Shown here one piece after another: positions 1 through 7,849 of a DNA stretch of 23,359 nucleotides (within the stretch, counting starts at the first letter, position 1; each line of letters starts with the position of its first letter). The notes below the pieces were generated by a model that was not told where the DNA came from, made no database searches, and was given only the letters and a program-made list of their open reading frames with translations. The DNA comes from an uncultured Eubacterium sp. (GTDB lineage Bacteria; Bacillota; Clostridia; Lachnospirales; Lachnospiraceae). The translations under genes were made by a program, and so were the position numbers. The stretch is from positions 1-23,359 of the forward strand of contig CAJTLS010000036.1 of NCBI GenBank assembly GCA_910577295.1, read 5' to 3'.

Positions 1-10
1 TGTAACAAAA

Positions 11-52
11 AGAACCCCGCATTTATGCGGGTTCTGGCGTTTCGCAAACGCC
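11..52. promoter_or_regulatory. Tandem hairpins upstream of the amino-acid symporter
   Basis: Two hairpins lie back to back. The first (11-35) pairs AGAACCCCGCAT with ATGCGGGTTCT, leaving one bulged C. The second (36-52) is a perfect 7-bp stem, GGCGTTT/AAACGCC, around CGC. Read on the minus strand, the first hairpin is followed by TTTTTG and so resembles a terminator pointing left. On the plus strand there is no clear T-tract. They could be the end of an upstream unit or the leader of the symporter mRNA. The symporter ribosome binding site AAGGAG (71-76) lies 19 bp after the second stem. The left window edge prevents a decision. Confidence 0.4.
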
Positions 53-86
53 TATTTATATTATAATTGAAAGGAGTTCTTACATA

Positions 87-1769
87 ATGAAAACCTTTTC
101 GCAGATTTTATCTTCTATTGACGATTTCGTCTGGGGGCCGGTAATGCTTATTCTTCTCGTTGGCACAGGCATATTCCTGACGATCCGCACTCGTTTTTTA
201 GGATGGCGCAATCTCGGCTATGCACTCAAAAGCGGGCTCGGAAAAGAGGCTCGGAAAACAACGCGGGGCAGCGGTGATATATCACCATTTTCTGCGCTGA
301 CAACAGCATTAGCAGCTACGATTGGAACCGGAAATATTGTCGGTGTTGCTACTGCCATGGTATCGGGCGGCCCCGGCGCACTCGTATGGATGTGGCTCTC
401 TGCGTTTTTCGGATTGACTTCCAAATTCAGTGAGTGTATGCTGGCTATCAAATATCGGGAAGTAAATGAAGCCGGTGAGATGTCCGGCGGGCCGATGTAC
501 ACGATGAAAAAGGCTTTTAAAAATAAAAAAGCCGGCTCCATTCTCGGATGGCTCTTTGCACTGTTTGCCGTGCTGGCGTCCTTTGGTATCGGAAATCTGA
601 CACAGGCGAATTCCATTTCTGACGCACTGCATTCTTCTTTTGGCATTCCTATATGGATTTCCGGCATTGCCATTACTGTGTTAGCGCTAATTATCATTGT
701 CGGCGGGATTAAATCCATCTCTAAGGTTTCACAGGTTGTTGTTCCATTAATGGCTGTGTTTTATATCATTGCCGGTATCATTGTGATTATCCTTCATTTT
801 GAAAATGTACCTGCCGGTCTGGCAATGATTTTTAAAATGGCTTTCAGTCCTCAGGCAGTAGGCGGTGGTCTCTGCGGAAGTATCACTGCTGCCATGATGA
901 ATGCGATGCGCTTCGGAGTTGCCCGCGGTGTTTTCTCCAACGAGGCAGGCATGGGCTCCGCCGCTATTACTGCTGCCGCAGCAACAACGGATAATGCCGT
1001 TCGACAAGGTTACATCAATATGACCGGAACTTTTTGGGATACCATCGTCGTCTGCAGTATAACAGGTCTCTGTATCGCCAGTTCAGGAACGCTTGGTACT
1101 ACAGAAGTAGAGCCAAGTATTTCCGGCGCATATGAGTGTAACATTAACGTTCAGGATGACAGCTCCGTTTCGAGTTGTACACTGCCGGATAAAGACGGAA
1201 ACAAGATTACCTATCGGTTGAAAACAGAAAATAAAGATGGTCAAAGTACATTTGTTCTCACACCTTCCGGCTCGGAAGATGAAGCAAAAACACTTACCCT
1301 GACGCCAAAAGATAATTCCTCAACGACAGCCTTAAATGGCACTTATACCGATGAGGAACTGAATCAACATATTTTCCACGAAAATGGTTCGTATGAATAT
1401 CACGAACTGCTAATCGGCGCTCCGCTTACCATCGCCGCTTTCCAGAGCGCACTCGGCAGGACAGGCGGCTGGCTGGTATGTATCGGAATTGCTCTGTTTG
1501 CCTTTTCTACCATTCTCGGTTGGGAATATCATGGTGAAAAGGCATTGGAGTATCTGCTGAAAACACACAAATACAATATGATTTACCGTATTTTCTTTTC
1601 TCTGATTGCTTATATCGGTGCGACTACAACGCTGGAAATCGTATGGAATTTTTCTGATATTGCAAATGCACTGATGGCGATTCCGAATCTAATCTGCATG
1701 CTTGCACTCAGCGGTGTCATTGCAAAGGAAATGAAAGACTTTCAACAGGTAATCAAAAAAGAAAAGTAG
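87..1769 (+). CDS. Alanine/glycine:cation symporter (AGCS family) with large soluble insert
   Basis: Integral-membrane carrier that in this family imports alanine or glycine with Na+ or H+. The sequence carries the family signatures GTGNIVGVATAMVSGGPGA (about residues 80-98) and FSNEAGMGSA (about 285-294) among roughly ten hydrophobic segments. AAGGAG lies ten bases before the ATG. At 560 residues it is about 100 longer than the usual 450-480. The excess is a hydrophilic block at about residues 338-440, rich in Asp, Ser, Thr and Lys, with two cysteines (C351, C364). It falls between the membrane segment ending near SSGTLG and the one beginning LLIGAPLTIAAFQ. The C-terminal half (GWEYHGEKALEYLL) is normal. 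It converges on the DUF3783 gene with a 10-base gap and no visible terminator. Family assignment is firm; the exact substrate and ion are not readable. Confidence 0.95.
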   Translation: MKTFSQILSSIDDFVWGPVMLILLVGTGIFLTIRTRFLGWRNLGYALKSGLGKEARKTTRGSGDISPFSALTTALAATIGTGNIVGVATAMVSGGPGALVWMWLSAFFGLTSKFSECMLAIKYREVNEAGEMSGGPMYTMKKAFKNKKAGSILGWLFALFAVLASFGIGNLTQANSISDALHSSFGIPIWISGIAITVLALIIIVGGIKSISKVSQVVVPLMAVFYIIAGIIVIILHFENVPAGLAMIFKMAFSPQAVGGGLCGSITAAMMNAMRFGVARGVFSNEAGMGSAAITAAAATTDNAVRQGYINMTGTFWDTIVVCSITGLCIASSGTLGTTEVEPSISGAYECNINVQDDSSVSSCTLPDKDGNKITYRLKTENKDGQSTFVLTPSGSEDEAKTLTLTPKDNSSTTALNGTYTDEELNQHIFHENGSYEYHELLIGAPLTIAAFQSALGRTGGWLVCIGIALFAFSTILGWEYHGEKALEYLLKTHKYNMIYRIFFSLIAYIGATTTLEIVWNFSDIANALMAIPNLICMLALSGVIAKEMKDFQQVIKKEK

Positions 1770-1779
1770 TTGTTTCTGC

Positions 1780-2145
1780 TCATTTGCCTTTCATTATCTG
1801 ACTGCGTTCCCGCTCCAATTCACGCAACAGCTGCGGAATTGTCCACTGACGGTTAGAGGCGGTCAGAACTGCTTTATAATCAACGGAAACATTTTTCATT
1901 CTCATTTCAAACAGAAGTTTGTCAAAATGCTTTTCCGTCACATCACAAAACACCATCAAACTATTATCCGAAATTTTTTCCAGCGCCGGCAAAGGACCGT
2001 TATCCTTGCCGGCGCATAATTCAGCCAACGTTCCCGCCGCATGGCTGCTGTCCCGATTCGTAACTGAAATTTTCTTGACAGAGGCAAGACGCCGTATTTG
2101 CTCTTCCTCTCTTTCTGGTACTTGAAATAATATAATCTGCTCCAT
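1780..2145 (-). CDS. DUF3783-family protein
   Basis: A 121-residue soluble protein that I recognise as DUF3783-like from its C-terminal half. There, VFCDVTEKHFDKLLFEMR is followed by a YKAVLTASNRQWTIPQLLREL stretch (about residues 70-113), the segment typical of this family. The molecular function of the family is unknown. No membrane segment or signal peptide is visible. It starts 5 bases after the stop of the chemotaxis receptor, and its ribosome binding site (AAAGGA) straddles the end of that gene, so the two are almost certainly cotranscribed and possibly translationally coupled. This placement gives a weak hint of a signalling connection but no proof. Base composition resembles the neighbours. 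Confidence 0.8.
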   Translation of the reverse strand: MEQIILFQVPEREEEQIRRLASVKKISVTNRDSSHAAGTLAELCAGKDNGPLPALEKISDNSLMVFCDVTEKHFDKLLFEMRMKNVSVDYKAVLTASNRQWTIPQLLRELERERSQIMKGK

Positions 2146-2150
2146 CTCTT

Positions 2151-3617
2151 TTATTCCTTTACCAATTCTTTCATTTCTAATGCGATATTACTGATTTCGT
2201 GTCCGGTCTTCTCGCCGGCCTCGCGATTGACTACGCTCAATTCCTCAATGTTCTTTGTACTTGCCGCCATTTGCTGAGACACGGCAGACATTTCGGATAT
2301 CGCATCCACAATTGTTTGATTCGAATGTTTCAACTGCTGAATCTCATCACGGATACCGATAGCCTGCCCATCCAATTCTCCTAAGGAAACTTGCATAACG
2401 TCAAACTGGTTATAGGCCTCTTCGATATAGTTTGTCTGCTTCTGAATCTCTTCCAGAATACCGCCGATACTCGTCTCAACATCATCCGAAATATTCTGAA
2501 AATGCGCCAGTAAATCCGTGATTTCTACCGCAGAATTTTGTGTATCCTCTGCCAGCGCGCGAATTTCATCCGCCACTACGGCAAAACCGCGTCCCGCCTC
2601 ACCGGCACGAGCCGCCTCAATTGAAGCATTGAGCGACAAAAGATTGGTATTTTCCGTGATTGACTGAATCACCCGCACAATCTCCTGCATATCTTCTGCT
2701 TCCTTTTTTAACTGCATCAGTTTATCCTCAATCTGCTTCGACGTACTCTGCATTACTTCCGCTCCCTTTTTGGAAGCTGAGATTTTCTCACTGCTCTCAC
2801 TCATTAACGTGCGCGTCTGCATGGACTTCTCCACCATCTCGTTGGCCGCTCCGGCAATATTACTTACTCTCTCCTGAATCCCTTTTGTGATGTCGCTCTG
2901 ATTATTCAGTTTGTCCGAAACCTGACTGACCGCTGTCGCCATCTCCGTCATGGAATCGGTCATCTCGTTGGCATATTGAAGCTGTTCCGCCATATGGCCG
3001 TTAATTTTGTCGATTCTTCCCGCTACTTTTTCACTTGCCGTCACAATGCCGTCTGTCACGTCTTTCGATTGCTTCATACTCTCTTCTAAAAGTTTCTGGC
3101 GAGCTTCTCCTGTCAATTGGATTTGACGAATCGCCAGTGTAAAAAAGATACCGGTGAGAAGTACGCCAAAGAATTGAATTTCATATTCTGTAATTGCCGC
3201 AGCTTCTTTCTTTCCCTGTAAAATGCAAGTTCCGATGCGGATTAATACGGCGACTACTGCCGCCCCGCACATAGAGGCAATCAAACGGTAGCTTCCATAT
3301 ACGGCTGCCGCCCCCAGAATAGGCATTATGTAAACTACGGTCATGGCATATGGGCTCACGAGCAGATTAATAAGATAAAAAATCAGATAGGACACCGCCA
3401 TAATATAGCGGATAGCCGGATGTTCTTTCTTTGTCTTATAAAGTACAATCGCTGCTATCAGAGGAACATCCCCTACGGATAACACTCCGATAACATATGG
3501 TATGGTTCGCAATCCCTTTACAATTTCCAGCACATAGGCTAACGATAATACAATCATCGTAATTCCCCATGCCTGTAATACCACTAAATTTTGTCTCTCC
3601 TTTACTTGTGTTTCCAT
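2151..3617 (-). CDS. Methyl-accepting chemotaxis protein with six-TM N-terminus
   Basis: Chemoreceptor that should signal through CheA/CheW. Residues about 12-164 contain six hydrophobic segments with short loops, so there is no sizeable extracellular ligand domain such as Cache or 4HB. I see no HAMP domain after the last segment; a long helical region follows directly. The signalling tip lies at about 319-357 and contains NTNLLSLNASIEAARAGEAG and FAVVADEIRALAE, the most conserved receptor region. The chosen ATG at 3617 has GGAGG five bases upstream; an in-frame ATG four codons earlier would place that Shine-Dalgarno inside the gene. A TTGATA-17-TAAAAT promoter precedes it. The ligand is unknown; a membrane-embedded or cytoplasmic cue, or a partner protein, is inferred from the architecture. 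Confidence 0.95.
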   Translation of the reverse strand: METQVKERQNLVVLQAWGITMIVLSLAYVLEIVKGLRTIPYVIGVLSVGDVPLIAAIVLYKTKKEHPAIRYIMAVSYLIFYLINLLVSPYAMTVVYIMPILGAAAVYGSYRLIASMCGAAVVAVLIRIGTCILQGKKEAAAITEYEIQFFGVLLTGIFFTLAIRQIQLTGEARQKLLEESMKQSKDVTDGIVTASEKVAGRIDKINGHMAEQLQYANEMTDSMTEMATAVSQVSDKLNNQSDITKGIQERVSNIAGAANEMVEKSMQTRTLMSESSEKISASKKGAEVMQSTSKQIEDKLMQLKKEAEDMQEIVRVIQSITENTNLLSLNASIEAARAGEAGRGFAVVADEIRALAEDTQNSAVEITDLLAHFQNISDDVETSIGGILEEIQKQTNYIEEAYNQFDVMQVSLGELDGQAIGIRDEIQQLKHSNQTIVDAISEMSAVSQQMAASTKNIEELSVVNREAGEKTGHEISNIALEMKELVKE

Positions 3618-3683
3618 ATTCTCCTCCATTCCATTTGTTTTAAGCCACCCCGCTAAGGAGGCCGCAGTATATTTTCTGTTACC

Positions 3684-3712
3684 ATTTTACAAAATTATTG
3701 TTTATTTATCAA
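3684..3712 (-). promoter_or_regulatory. Sigma-A promoter of the chemoreceptor/DUF3783 operon
   Basis: On the minus strand, TTGATA (3707-3712) and TAAAAT (3684-3689) are separated by 17 bases. This lies about 65 bases upstream of the receptor start codon. I see no riboswitch fold in the short leader. Confidence 0.65.
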
Positions 3713-3755
3713 TAACTTTTCACCAAAAACAGAACCCCTTTTTTTAATACTCAAA

Positions 3756-3824
3756 AAAATCCACTATCCGGCAAAAAAGTCTTATCCCTGCCAAGACTTT
3801 CGCCCTTTTTCTATAGTGGATTTT
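3756..3824 (-). terminator. Nested double terminator after the lipoprotein gene
   Basis: A 12-bp perfect outer stem pairs 3756-3767 with 3813-3824. On the minus strand it is followed by a run of T. Inside it sits a second stem, AAAGTCTT (3776-3783) with AAGACTTT (3793-3800) and a 9-base loop, which on the minus strand is also followed by a T-run. Each hairpin alone has the form of an intrinsic terminator for transcripts coming from the lipoprotein gene, ending before the chemoreceptor promoter. Confidence 0.7.
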
Positions 3825-3878
3825 CCTGAATATCAGAAACTATCCGAAGCGATAGTTCCCTATCTTGATTGTTTTCGA

Positions 3879-4184
3879 TTACCGGCTTTCCGTGGCGTCA
3901 TCAACCGCATCGTCCACACCGTCAACAGCATCCTTTACGCCGTCTGCCGCATCGTCCACACCATCTTTTACGTCTTCCGATAAATCATTTCCGTCTGTGT
4001 TATCATTATTTCCGGCATCATCCGTTGCCGCCGGAGTATCGGTTGCATTCGGGGTATCGGTAACGTCAGTAGTCGTATCCGGTGAATTGGATGGGTCAGT
4101 AGCGCTGTTGTTCTTGTCTCCACAACCTACCATCATGGCCGAAAGACAAATCGTTAGCAAGCCAATTGCAATAAGTTTTTTCAT
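3879..4184 (-). CDS. Small acidic lipoprotein with Asp/Val/Ala repeat tail
   Basis: A 101-residue secreted lipoprotein. The N-terminus has lysines, a hydrophobic core and a lipobox ending MVGC with the acylated cysteine at residue 21. Next comes a Thr/Asp/Asn/Pro-rich linker (about 25-68), likely disordered. The tail (about 69-98) is built from repeats of the type DGVDDA and DGVKDAVDGV, spaced so that Val/Ala could form one helix face. The repeat is visible in the DNA as two copies of GCATCGTCCACACC, 42 bp apart. The start at 4184 is set by GTGAGGA five bases upstream; the frame stays open further but without a signal peptide at its start. No family or function is recognised. Confidence 0.85.
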   Translation of the reverse strand: MKKLIAIGLLTICLSAMMVGCGDKNNSATDPSNSPDTTTDVTDTPNATDTPAATDDAGNNDNTDGNDLSEDVKDGVDDAADGVKDAVDGVDDAVDDATESR

Positions 4185-4264
4185 CTTTGTCCTCACTTTC
4201 TTCAGGTCTTTAAAGAGCCCTGATGCATTCGTTTTGTACAATGCTAGTGTGACCCAATTTGCAA

Positions 4265-4918
4265 TTAATATACAAATTTGTAAAGTTCTTTTGGCTCGTC
4301 TGCAATTTTCTCCACACCGTATTTTTCCAAAAACGGACGTCCTTTAAATCCCCAACTGACACCAACGAAAGAGAGTCCGGTATTTTTTGCCGTCATGAAA
4401 TCAACTTCCGAATCCCCTACATATACCGCTTCCTCTTTGGAACATCCCAATTCTTCTAACACAGAATGCACCATATCCGGCGCAGGTTTCTTCCGGATTC
4501 CCGCTGCTTCATCTTCTCCCTTTGCTATTGCAATCAAATCCTCAAAATAAAATGGAATCAGTTTTTTAACAGCAAAATCTGCTTTATTGGAAACAACTGC
4601 TATTTTTATTTTATTTTGTTTTAAATTCCTCAATACCTCTGGTATTCCATCATATACCGCGGTTTTATCCTGACAATGCTGTCCGTAGTATTCCCGAAAC
4701 GTCTGCAAAATTTTCTCCTGCTCCGGCTTATCCGTTCCGTTCGGAACGGCACGCTCAATCAGTTTTGCAATTCCGTTGCCTACGAACCCGCGCACTTCCT
4801 CTTCGGTGCGCAGTGGCTTATGAAATTTTTGCAGAGCATAGTTCACCGAATCGGCTAAATCGTCCAATGTATTTAATAAAGTACCGTCCAAATCAAAAAT
4901 AACTGCCTGAAATGCCAT
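4265..4918 (-). CDS. HAD-superfamily phosphatase, phosphoglycolate phosphatase-like
   Basis: Cytoplasmic Mg-dependent phosphohydrolase of the HAD superfamily, 217 residues, with a helical cap of the Gph/PGP type. Motif I is DLDGT with nucleophile D9 and D11. Motif II is the Ser of VVSNKAD (S110). The motif III lysine is in RKKPAPD (K144), and motif IV is VGDSEVD (D169, D173). All catalytic residues are intact. ATG at 4918 was chosen because GGGAGG lies just upstream and the next residues (MAFQAVIFDLDGT) match the usual family start; the frame extends upstream only to a TTG. Substrate cannot be fixed from sequence: phosphoglycolate, pyrophosphate and other small phosphates are all possible. 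It is divergent from proS. Confidence 0.9.
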   Translation of the reverse strand: MAFQAVIFDLDGTLLNTLDDLADSVNYALQKFHKPLRTEEEVRGFVGNGIAKLIERAVPNGTDKPEQEKILQTFREYYGQHCQDKTAVYDGIPEVLRNLKQNKIKIAVVSNKADFAVKKLIPFYFEDLIAIAKGEDEAAGIRKKPAPDMVHSVLEELGCSKEEAVYVGDSEVDFMTAKNTGLSFVGVSWGFKGRPFLEKYGVEKIADEPKELYKFVY

Positions 4919-4938
4919 TTTGTCTGCCTCCCTTTTTA

Positions 4939-4967
4939 TTGACAATCGTTTCCTAAAATGCTAACAT
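4939..4967 (+). promoter_or_regulatory. Promoter of proS
   Basis: TTGACA (4939-4944), a 17-base spacer and TAACAT (4962-4967) with an upstream TG (extended -10). It overlaps the region just upstream of the divergent HAD gene and predicts a proS leader of about 110 bases. Confidence 0.7.
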
Positions 4968-5030
4968 AAAACCGCTACCCTATGCAAGCAAAGATACATA
5001 GGTTTCAGCAAAAACTACAAATTTATGACG

Positions 5031-5071
5031 GTGCGGCCTCCATAAACCTGCAAAGAGAAAACGAGCCGCAC
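5031..5071 (+). promoter_or_regulatory. Hairpin in the proS leader
   Basis: GTGCGGC (5031-5037) pairs perfectly with GCCGCAC (5065-5071) around a 27-base loop, ending 16 bases before the proS start and close to its ribosome binding site. A competing pairing is possible between AGGTTT near 5000 and AAACCT near 5044. The leader lacks the conserved T-box sequence and is too short for one. A regulatory role is inferred only. Confidence 0.4.
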
Positions 5072-5087
5072 AGAAATGGAGAGAACA

Positions 5088-6818
5088 ATGAAACTGGACA
5101 AGCTAGTTGGCGAACGCTTCAAAGAAAAACCAAGCGATTGTGTCATTGAGAGCCACGCACTCATGATGCGGGGCGGCTATATGAAAGACGTAGCCAAGGG
5201 AATTTATTCCCAGTATATGCCTTTGAAACGCATTTGCCGGAAAATCGAAAATATCATTCGCGAGGAGATGGATGCCATTGACGGGCAGGAAGTATTATTT
5301 CCGGTTACCCTCCCCGCCTCTCTTTGGGATGAATCCGGCCGCTATGAAAGTGTTGGCAGCGAGCTATTGCGTTTTAGCGACCGAAACAAAACAAAAATGA
5401 TTCTTGGTATGACTCACGAAGAAGCCGCCGTACAGTTAGTGCGCGATTATGCCAAAAGTTATAACAACTATCCTTTTATGATATATCAAATTCAGACAAA
5501 ATTCCGTGATGAGGCCAGACCTCGTGCCGGACTTATCCGCGTACGCGAATTTACAATGAAAGACGCCTACTCTTTCCATACTTCCCAAGAAGATTTGGAA
5601 GCATACTATCAGGTTTGTTACGATGCGTACAACCGCATTTTCGCCCGCGCCGGACTTCCAGACGTCGTTACTGTCGCCTCGGATTCAGGCATGATGGGAG
5701 GCAGTCTCTCACACGAATATATGCTGCTTACTCCTATTGGCGAAGATACTATCGCCACCTGTCAGGAGTGCGACTATCGGGCCAACATGGAAGCGGCAGA
5801 CAGTATTATTGAAAACGAAAAAGATGCGGAAGATAAAGCCCTGACAAAGACATTTACGCCGGATATTCATACGATTGAAGAGATTTGTGATTTTCTTCAG
5901 TCTCCTCTTGAAAAATCATGTAAAGCCGTCGTCTATCAGAAAAATGCAACCGACGATTACGTCGTTGTCTTTATCCGCGGTGATTTGGATGTTAATGAAA
6001 CCAAACTGACTAACTTCCTCGGTGAAGAGGTGCACCCTGCCGTTATTACGGACGATTGCGGCCTGAATGCCGGATACATCGGGCCTGTCAACCTGACGGT
6101 AACCGGCGATTACACAGTAATCTATGATAAATCCCTGCAGGGAACGAATAACCTCTCCTGCGGCGCCAATGAAGAGGAATACCACTATACCAATCTCTGT
6201 ATGGAGCGGGATGTACCGGACGCAGTATACACCGACGTAGCCAAGATTATTGAAAACGGTATTTGTCCGGCATGCGGTAAAAAGGCCATCCGTCTCTCGC
6301 GCGGTATTGAAATCGGTAATATTTTTCAATTGGGAACAAAATATACGAAGTCGATGAATATGCAATATCTGGACGCCGAAGGTAAATCCCACTATCCGAT
6401 TATGGGTTGTTACGGGATTGGTGTCGGTCGTCTGGCAGCTTCCGTCTGCGAACTTCACCATGACGATTACGGCCCTATCTGGCCAATGTCCATTGCACCA
6501 TGGCAGGTTCACCTATGTTGTCTGCGCGCAGATGATGCGGAAGCAAAAACATACGCTGATAACCTTTATGACGAGCTTCAAAAAGAGCATATCGAGGTAA
6601 TCTACGACGACCGCAACGTTCGCCCGGGCGTTATGTTTTCGGATGCAGATTTGCTTGGCGTTCCGATTCGTCTCGTTGTCAGTCCGCGCAATATGAAAGA
6701 ATCCGTTGTCGAATTATCTACCCGCGATAAATCAATACAGGATAAAATTGCCCTTGATGAAACAGTTCAAACGGTGAAAGAATTGATAGCAGAAATGATG
6801 AAAAATTTAGAGGCATAG
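5088..6818 (+). CDS. proS: Prolyl-tRNA synthetase, bacterial type with editing domain
   Basis: Class II aminoacyl-tRNA synthetase that charges tRNA-Pro in the cytoplasm. It is 576 residues long, normal for the long bacterial form. The order is an N-terminal catalytic core with motif 1 (KIENIIREEM to GQEVLFPVTLPASLW), motif 2 (TKFRDEARPRAGLIRVREF), an inserted editing domain of the YbaK/INS type (about residues 215-385, with SCKAVVYQK), motif 3 (GCYGIGVGRLAA), and a C-terminal anticodon-binding domain (IAPWQVHL to LVVSPRN). The ATG at 5088 is preceded by GGAGA five bases upstream and gives the family-typical MKLDKLVGERF start; an in-frame ATG at 5076 is less likely. The Dabb gene follows 12 bases after the stop, probably in the same transcript. 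Confidence 0.97.
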   Translation: MKLDKLVGERFKEKPSDCVIESHALMMRGGYMKDVAKGIYSQYMPLKRICRKIENIIREEMDAIDGQEVLFPVTLPASLWDESGRYESVGSELLRFSDRNKTKMILGMTHEEAAVQLVRDYAKSYNNYPFMIYQIQTKFRDEARPRAGLIRVREFTMKDAYSFHTSQEDLEAYYQVCYDAYNRIFARAGLPDVVTVASDSGMMGGSLSHEYMLLTPIGEDTIATCQECDYRANMEAADSIIENEKDAEDKALTKTFTPDIHTIEEICDFLQSPLEKSCKAVVYQKNATDDYVVVFIRGDLDVNETKLTNFLGEEVHPAVITDDCGLNAGYIGPVNLTVTGDYTVIYDKSLQGTNNLSCGANEEEYHYTNLCMERDVPDAVYTDVAKIIENGICPACGKKAIRLSRGIEIGNIFQLGTKYTKSMNMQYLDAEGKSHYPIMGCYGIGVGRLAASVCELHHDDYGPIWPMSIAPWQVHLCCLRADDAEAKTYADNLYDELQKEHIEVIYDDRNVRPGVMFSDADLLGVPIRLVVSPRNMKESVVELSTRDKSIQDKIALDETVQTVKELIAEMMKNLEA

Positions 6819-6830
6819 GAGGGTAATCTT

Positions 6831-7130
6831 ATGGTAAAACATATTATCTTATGGACGTTAAAAGATATGCCGGACGAGGAAAAGAAATCGGTAAAACAGG
6901 GGATAAAAAGAGAACTGGAGGGACTTCAGGGAAAGATTCCCGGCCTGTTGGATATCCGCGTACAGACGGAGGGGCTCGCAAGTTCCAATACCGATGTCAT
7001 GCTTGACTCTGCGTTCGAAGACGAGGAAGCTTTGAAAAATTATGCCGTCCATCCGCAACACGTTGCCGTCGCCGACGGATTTGTGCGTCCGTATACGGAA
7101 ACAAGAAGTTGTTTTGATTTTTCATGCTAA
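6831..7130 (+). CDS. Dabb-domain (stress-responsive alpha/beta barrel) protein
   Basis: A 99-residue protein made of a single Dabb domain. It opens with MVKHIILWTLKD, has a central SNTDVMLDSAFEDEEALKNYAVHPQHVAVADGF region cut here by family-typical positions (YAVHPQH), and ends in a beta strand. Proteins of this fold dimerise into an alpha/beta barrel; a few are enzymes but most have no known reaction. It is separated from proS by 12 bases with AGGAGGG in the gap, so it is the second gene of that operon. There is no obvious functional link to prolyl-tRNA synthesis. The operon ends at the long hairpin at 7157-7215. Confidence 0.85.
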   Translation: MVKHIILWTLKDMPDEEKKSVKQGIKRELEGLQGKIPGLLDIRVQTEGLASSNTDVMLDSAFEDEEALKNYAVHPQHVAVADGFVRPYTETRSCFDFSC

Positions 7131-7156
7131 ACCAAAAAATTAATTTTCTCTAACAT

Positions 7157-7215
7157 AAAAAGAAATCATAAATTACTGTAAAATAGAACATCAGATAAAT
7201 TTATGATTTCTTTTT
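7157..7215. terminator. Bidirectional terminator between the Dabb and CarD-like genes
   Basis: An 18-bp perfect stem (7157-7174 with 7198-7215) and 23-base loop. One side begins with an A-run and the other ends in TTTTTT, so it can terminate transcripts from either side. It lies between convergent genes. Confidence 0.85.
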
Positions 7216-7249
7216 TAGTTTCTCACTTTTACACTTTCAAAAAGCAACG

Positions 7250-7750
7250 TTATTCCTTCCGTATCTGCGTGACAAAATAATCTTCTGCCTCTCCTTTTGT
7301 CATCTTAAACGGAATTGCCAGTTCCCCAAAAAGGTTATCCTCTGCCATATGAAGATAACGCTCATCACTTGTTGTTGCCTTTTTTCCAATCTTCAAACGG
7401 TCCTGATTTCTTTGATATGACGTCTTGATGAGACGAACCCACTGGCGGCTGTCACAAGAACGAAGCGCCTCCTTATAAACCTCTTCCCGCTTTTTATCGT
7501 TTTCAACCCAAAGAGTCTCTATCTCATCCCATTCATTAAGAAGTTTCTCTGCCTCTTTTCTTGTCATTACAGATCGAGTCACTACTTTTTTGCTATCGGT
7601 TGGCACAAATAATCTGCTTCCTGAAGTATAAATTGGAACTAGCGTATAATAGGTACGCTTCTTATCCCCCATACCCTCCATTGTCTGAACTGCTTCTACT
7701 TTACAGACTCCACTATTGCCGTGTACCACATAGTCTCCTATCTCAAACAA
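7250..7750 (-). CDS. CarD/CdnL-like RNA polymerase-binding regulator
   Basis: A 166-residue protein with an N-terminal Tudor-like RNA-polymerase-interacting domain (about 1-60: FEIGDYVVHGNSGVCKVE, YYTLVPIY, RLFVPTDS) and a helical C-terminal domain (about 65-166) with many basic residues and conserved tryptophans. Family members bind the polymerase beta subunit and stabilise open complexes. I place the start at a TTG (7750): it has AAAGGA nine bases upstream and gives the family-typical (M)FEIGDYV N-terminus. An ATG at 7774 has no good ribosome binding site, and the longer open frame reads through the promoter. TATACT is found upstream. It is a single gene between two fully separate units. 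Confidence 0.9.
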   Translation of the reverse strand: MFEIGDYVVHGNSGVCKVEAVQTMEGMGDKKRTYYTLVPIYTSGSRLFVPTDSKKVVTRSVMTRKEAEKLLNEWDEIETLWVENDKKREEVYKEALRSCDSRQWVRLIKTSYQRNQDRLKIGKKATTSDERYLHMAEDNLFGELAIPFKMTKGEAEDYFVTQIRKE

Positions 7751-7819
7751 GCTTATCCATCCTTTCTGTCTCATTGCGCTACGACTCTTAAATAGCGCTG
7801 CTAGTTGCTGCCTGTTATT

Positions 7820-7849
7820 AGTATACCACTTTTTTTCCATTTTCGTAAA
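7820..7849 (-). promoter_or_regulatory. Promoter of the CarD-like gene
   Basis: On the minus strand TTTACG (7844-7849), an 18-base spacer and TATACT (7820-7825). The -10 is near consensus, the -35 is weak. It lies about 70 bases upstream of the TTG start. Confidence 0.5.

Noticed and set aside
3618..3755. Possible cyclic-di-GMP riboswitch upstream of the chemoreceptor
   Set aside because: Such riboswitches often precede receptor genes, but the conserved core sequences and the three-way fold are not present in this short leader.
3865..4347. Plus-strand open frame of 160 codons antisense to the lipoprotein gene
   Set aside because: It is Ser/Ala-rich because it mirrors the repetitive Asp/Thr tail, has no ribosome binding site, and the opposite strand has a signal peptide and lipobox.
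4974..5087. T-box leader for proS
   Set aside because: The T-box consensus (AGGGTGGNACCGCG type) is absent and the leader is too short.
5916..6512. Minus-strand open frame of 198 codons
   Set aside because: It is antisense to the conserved editing and motif 3 regions of proS and has no family resemblance.
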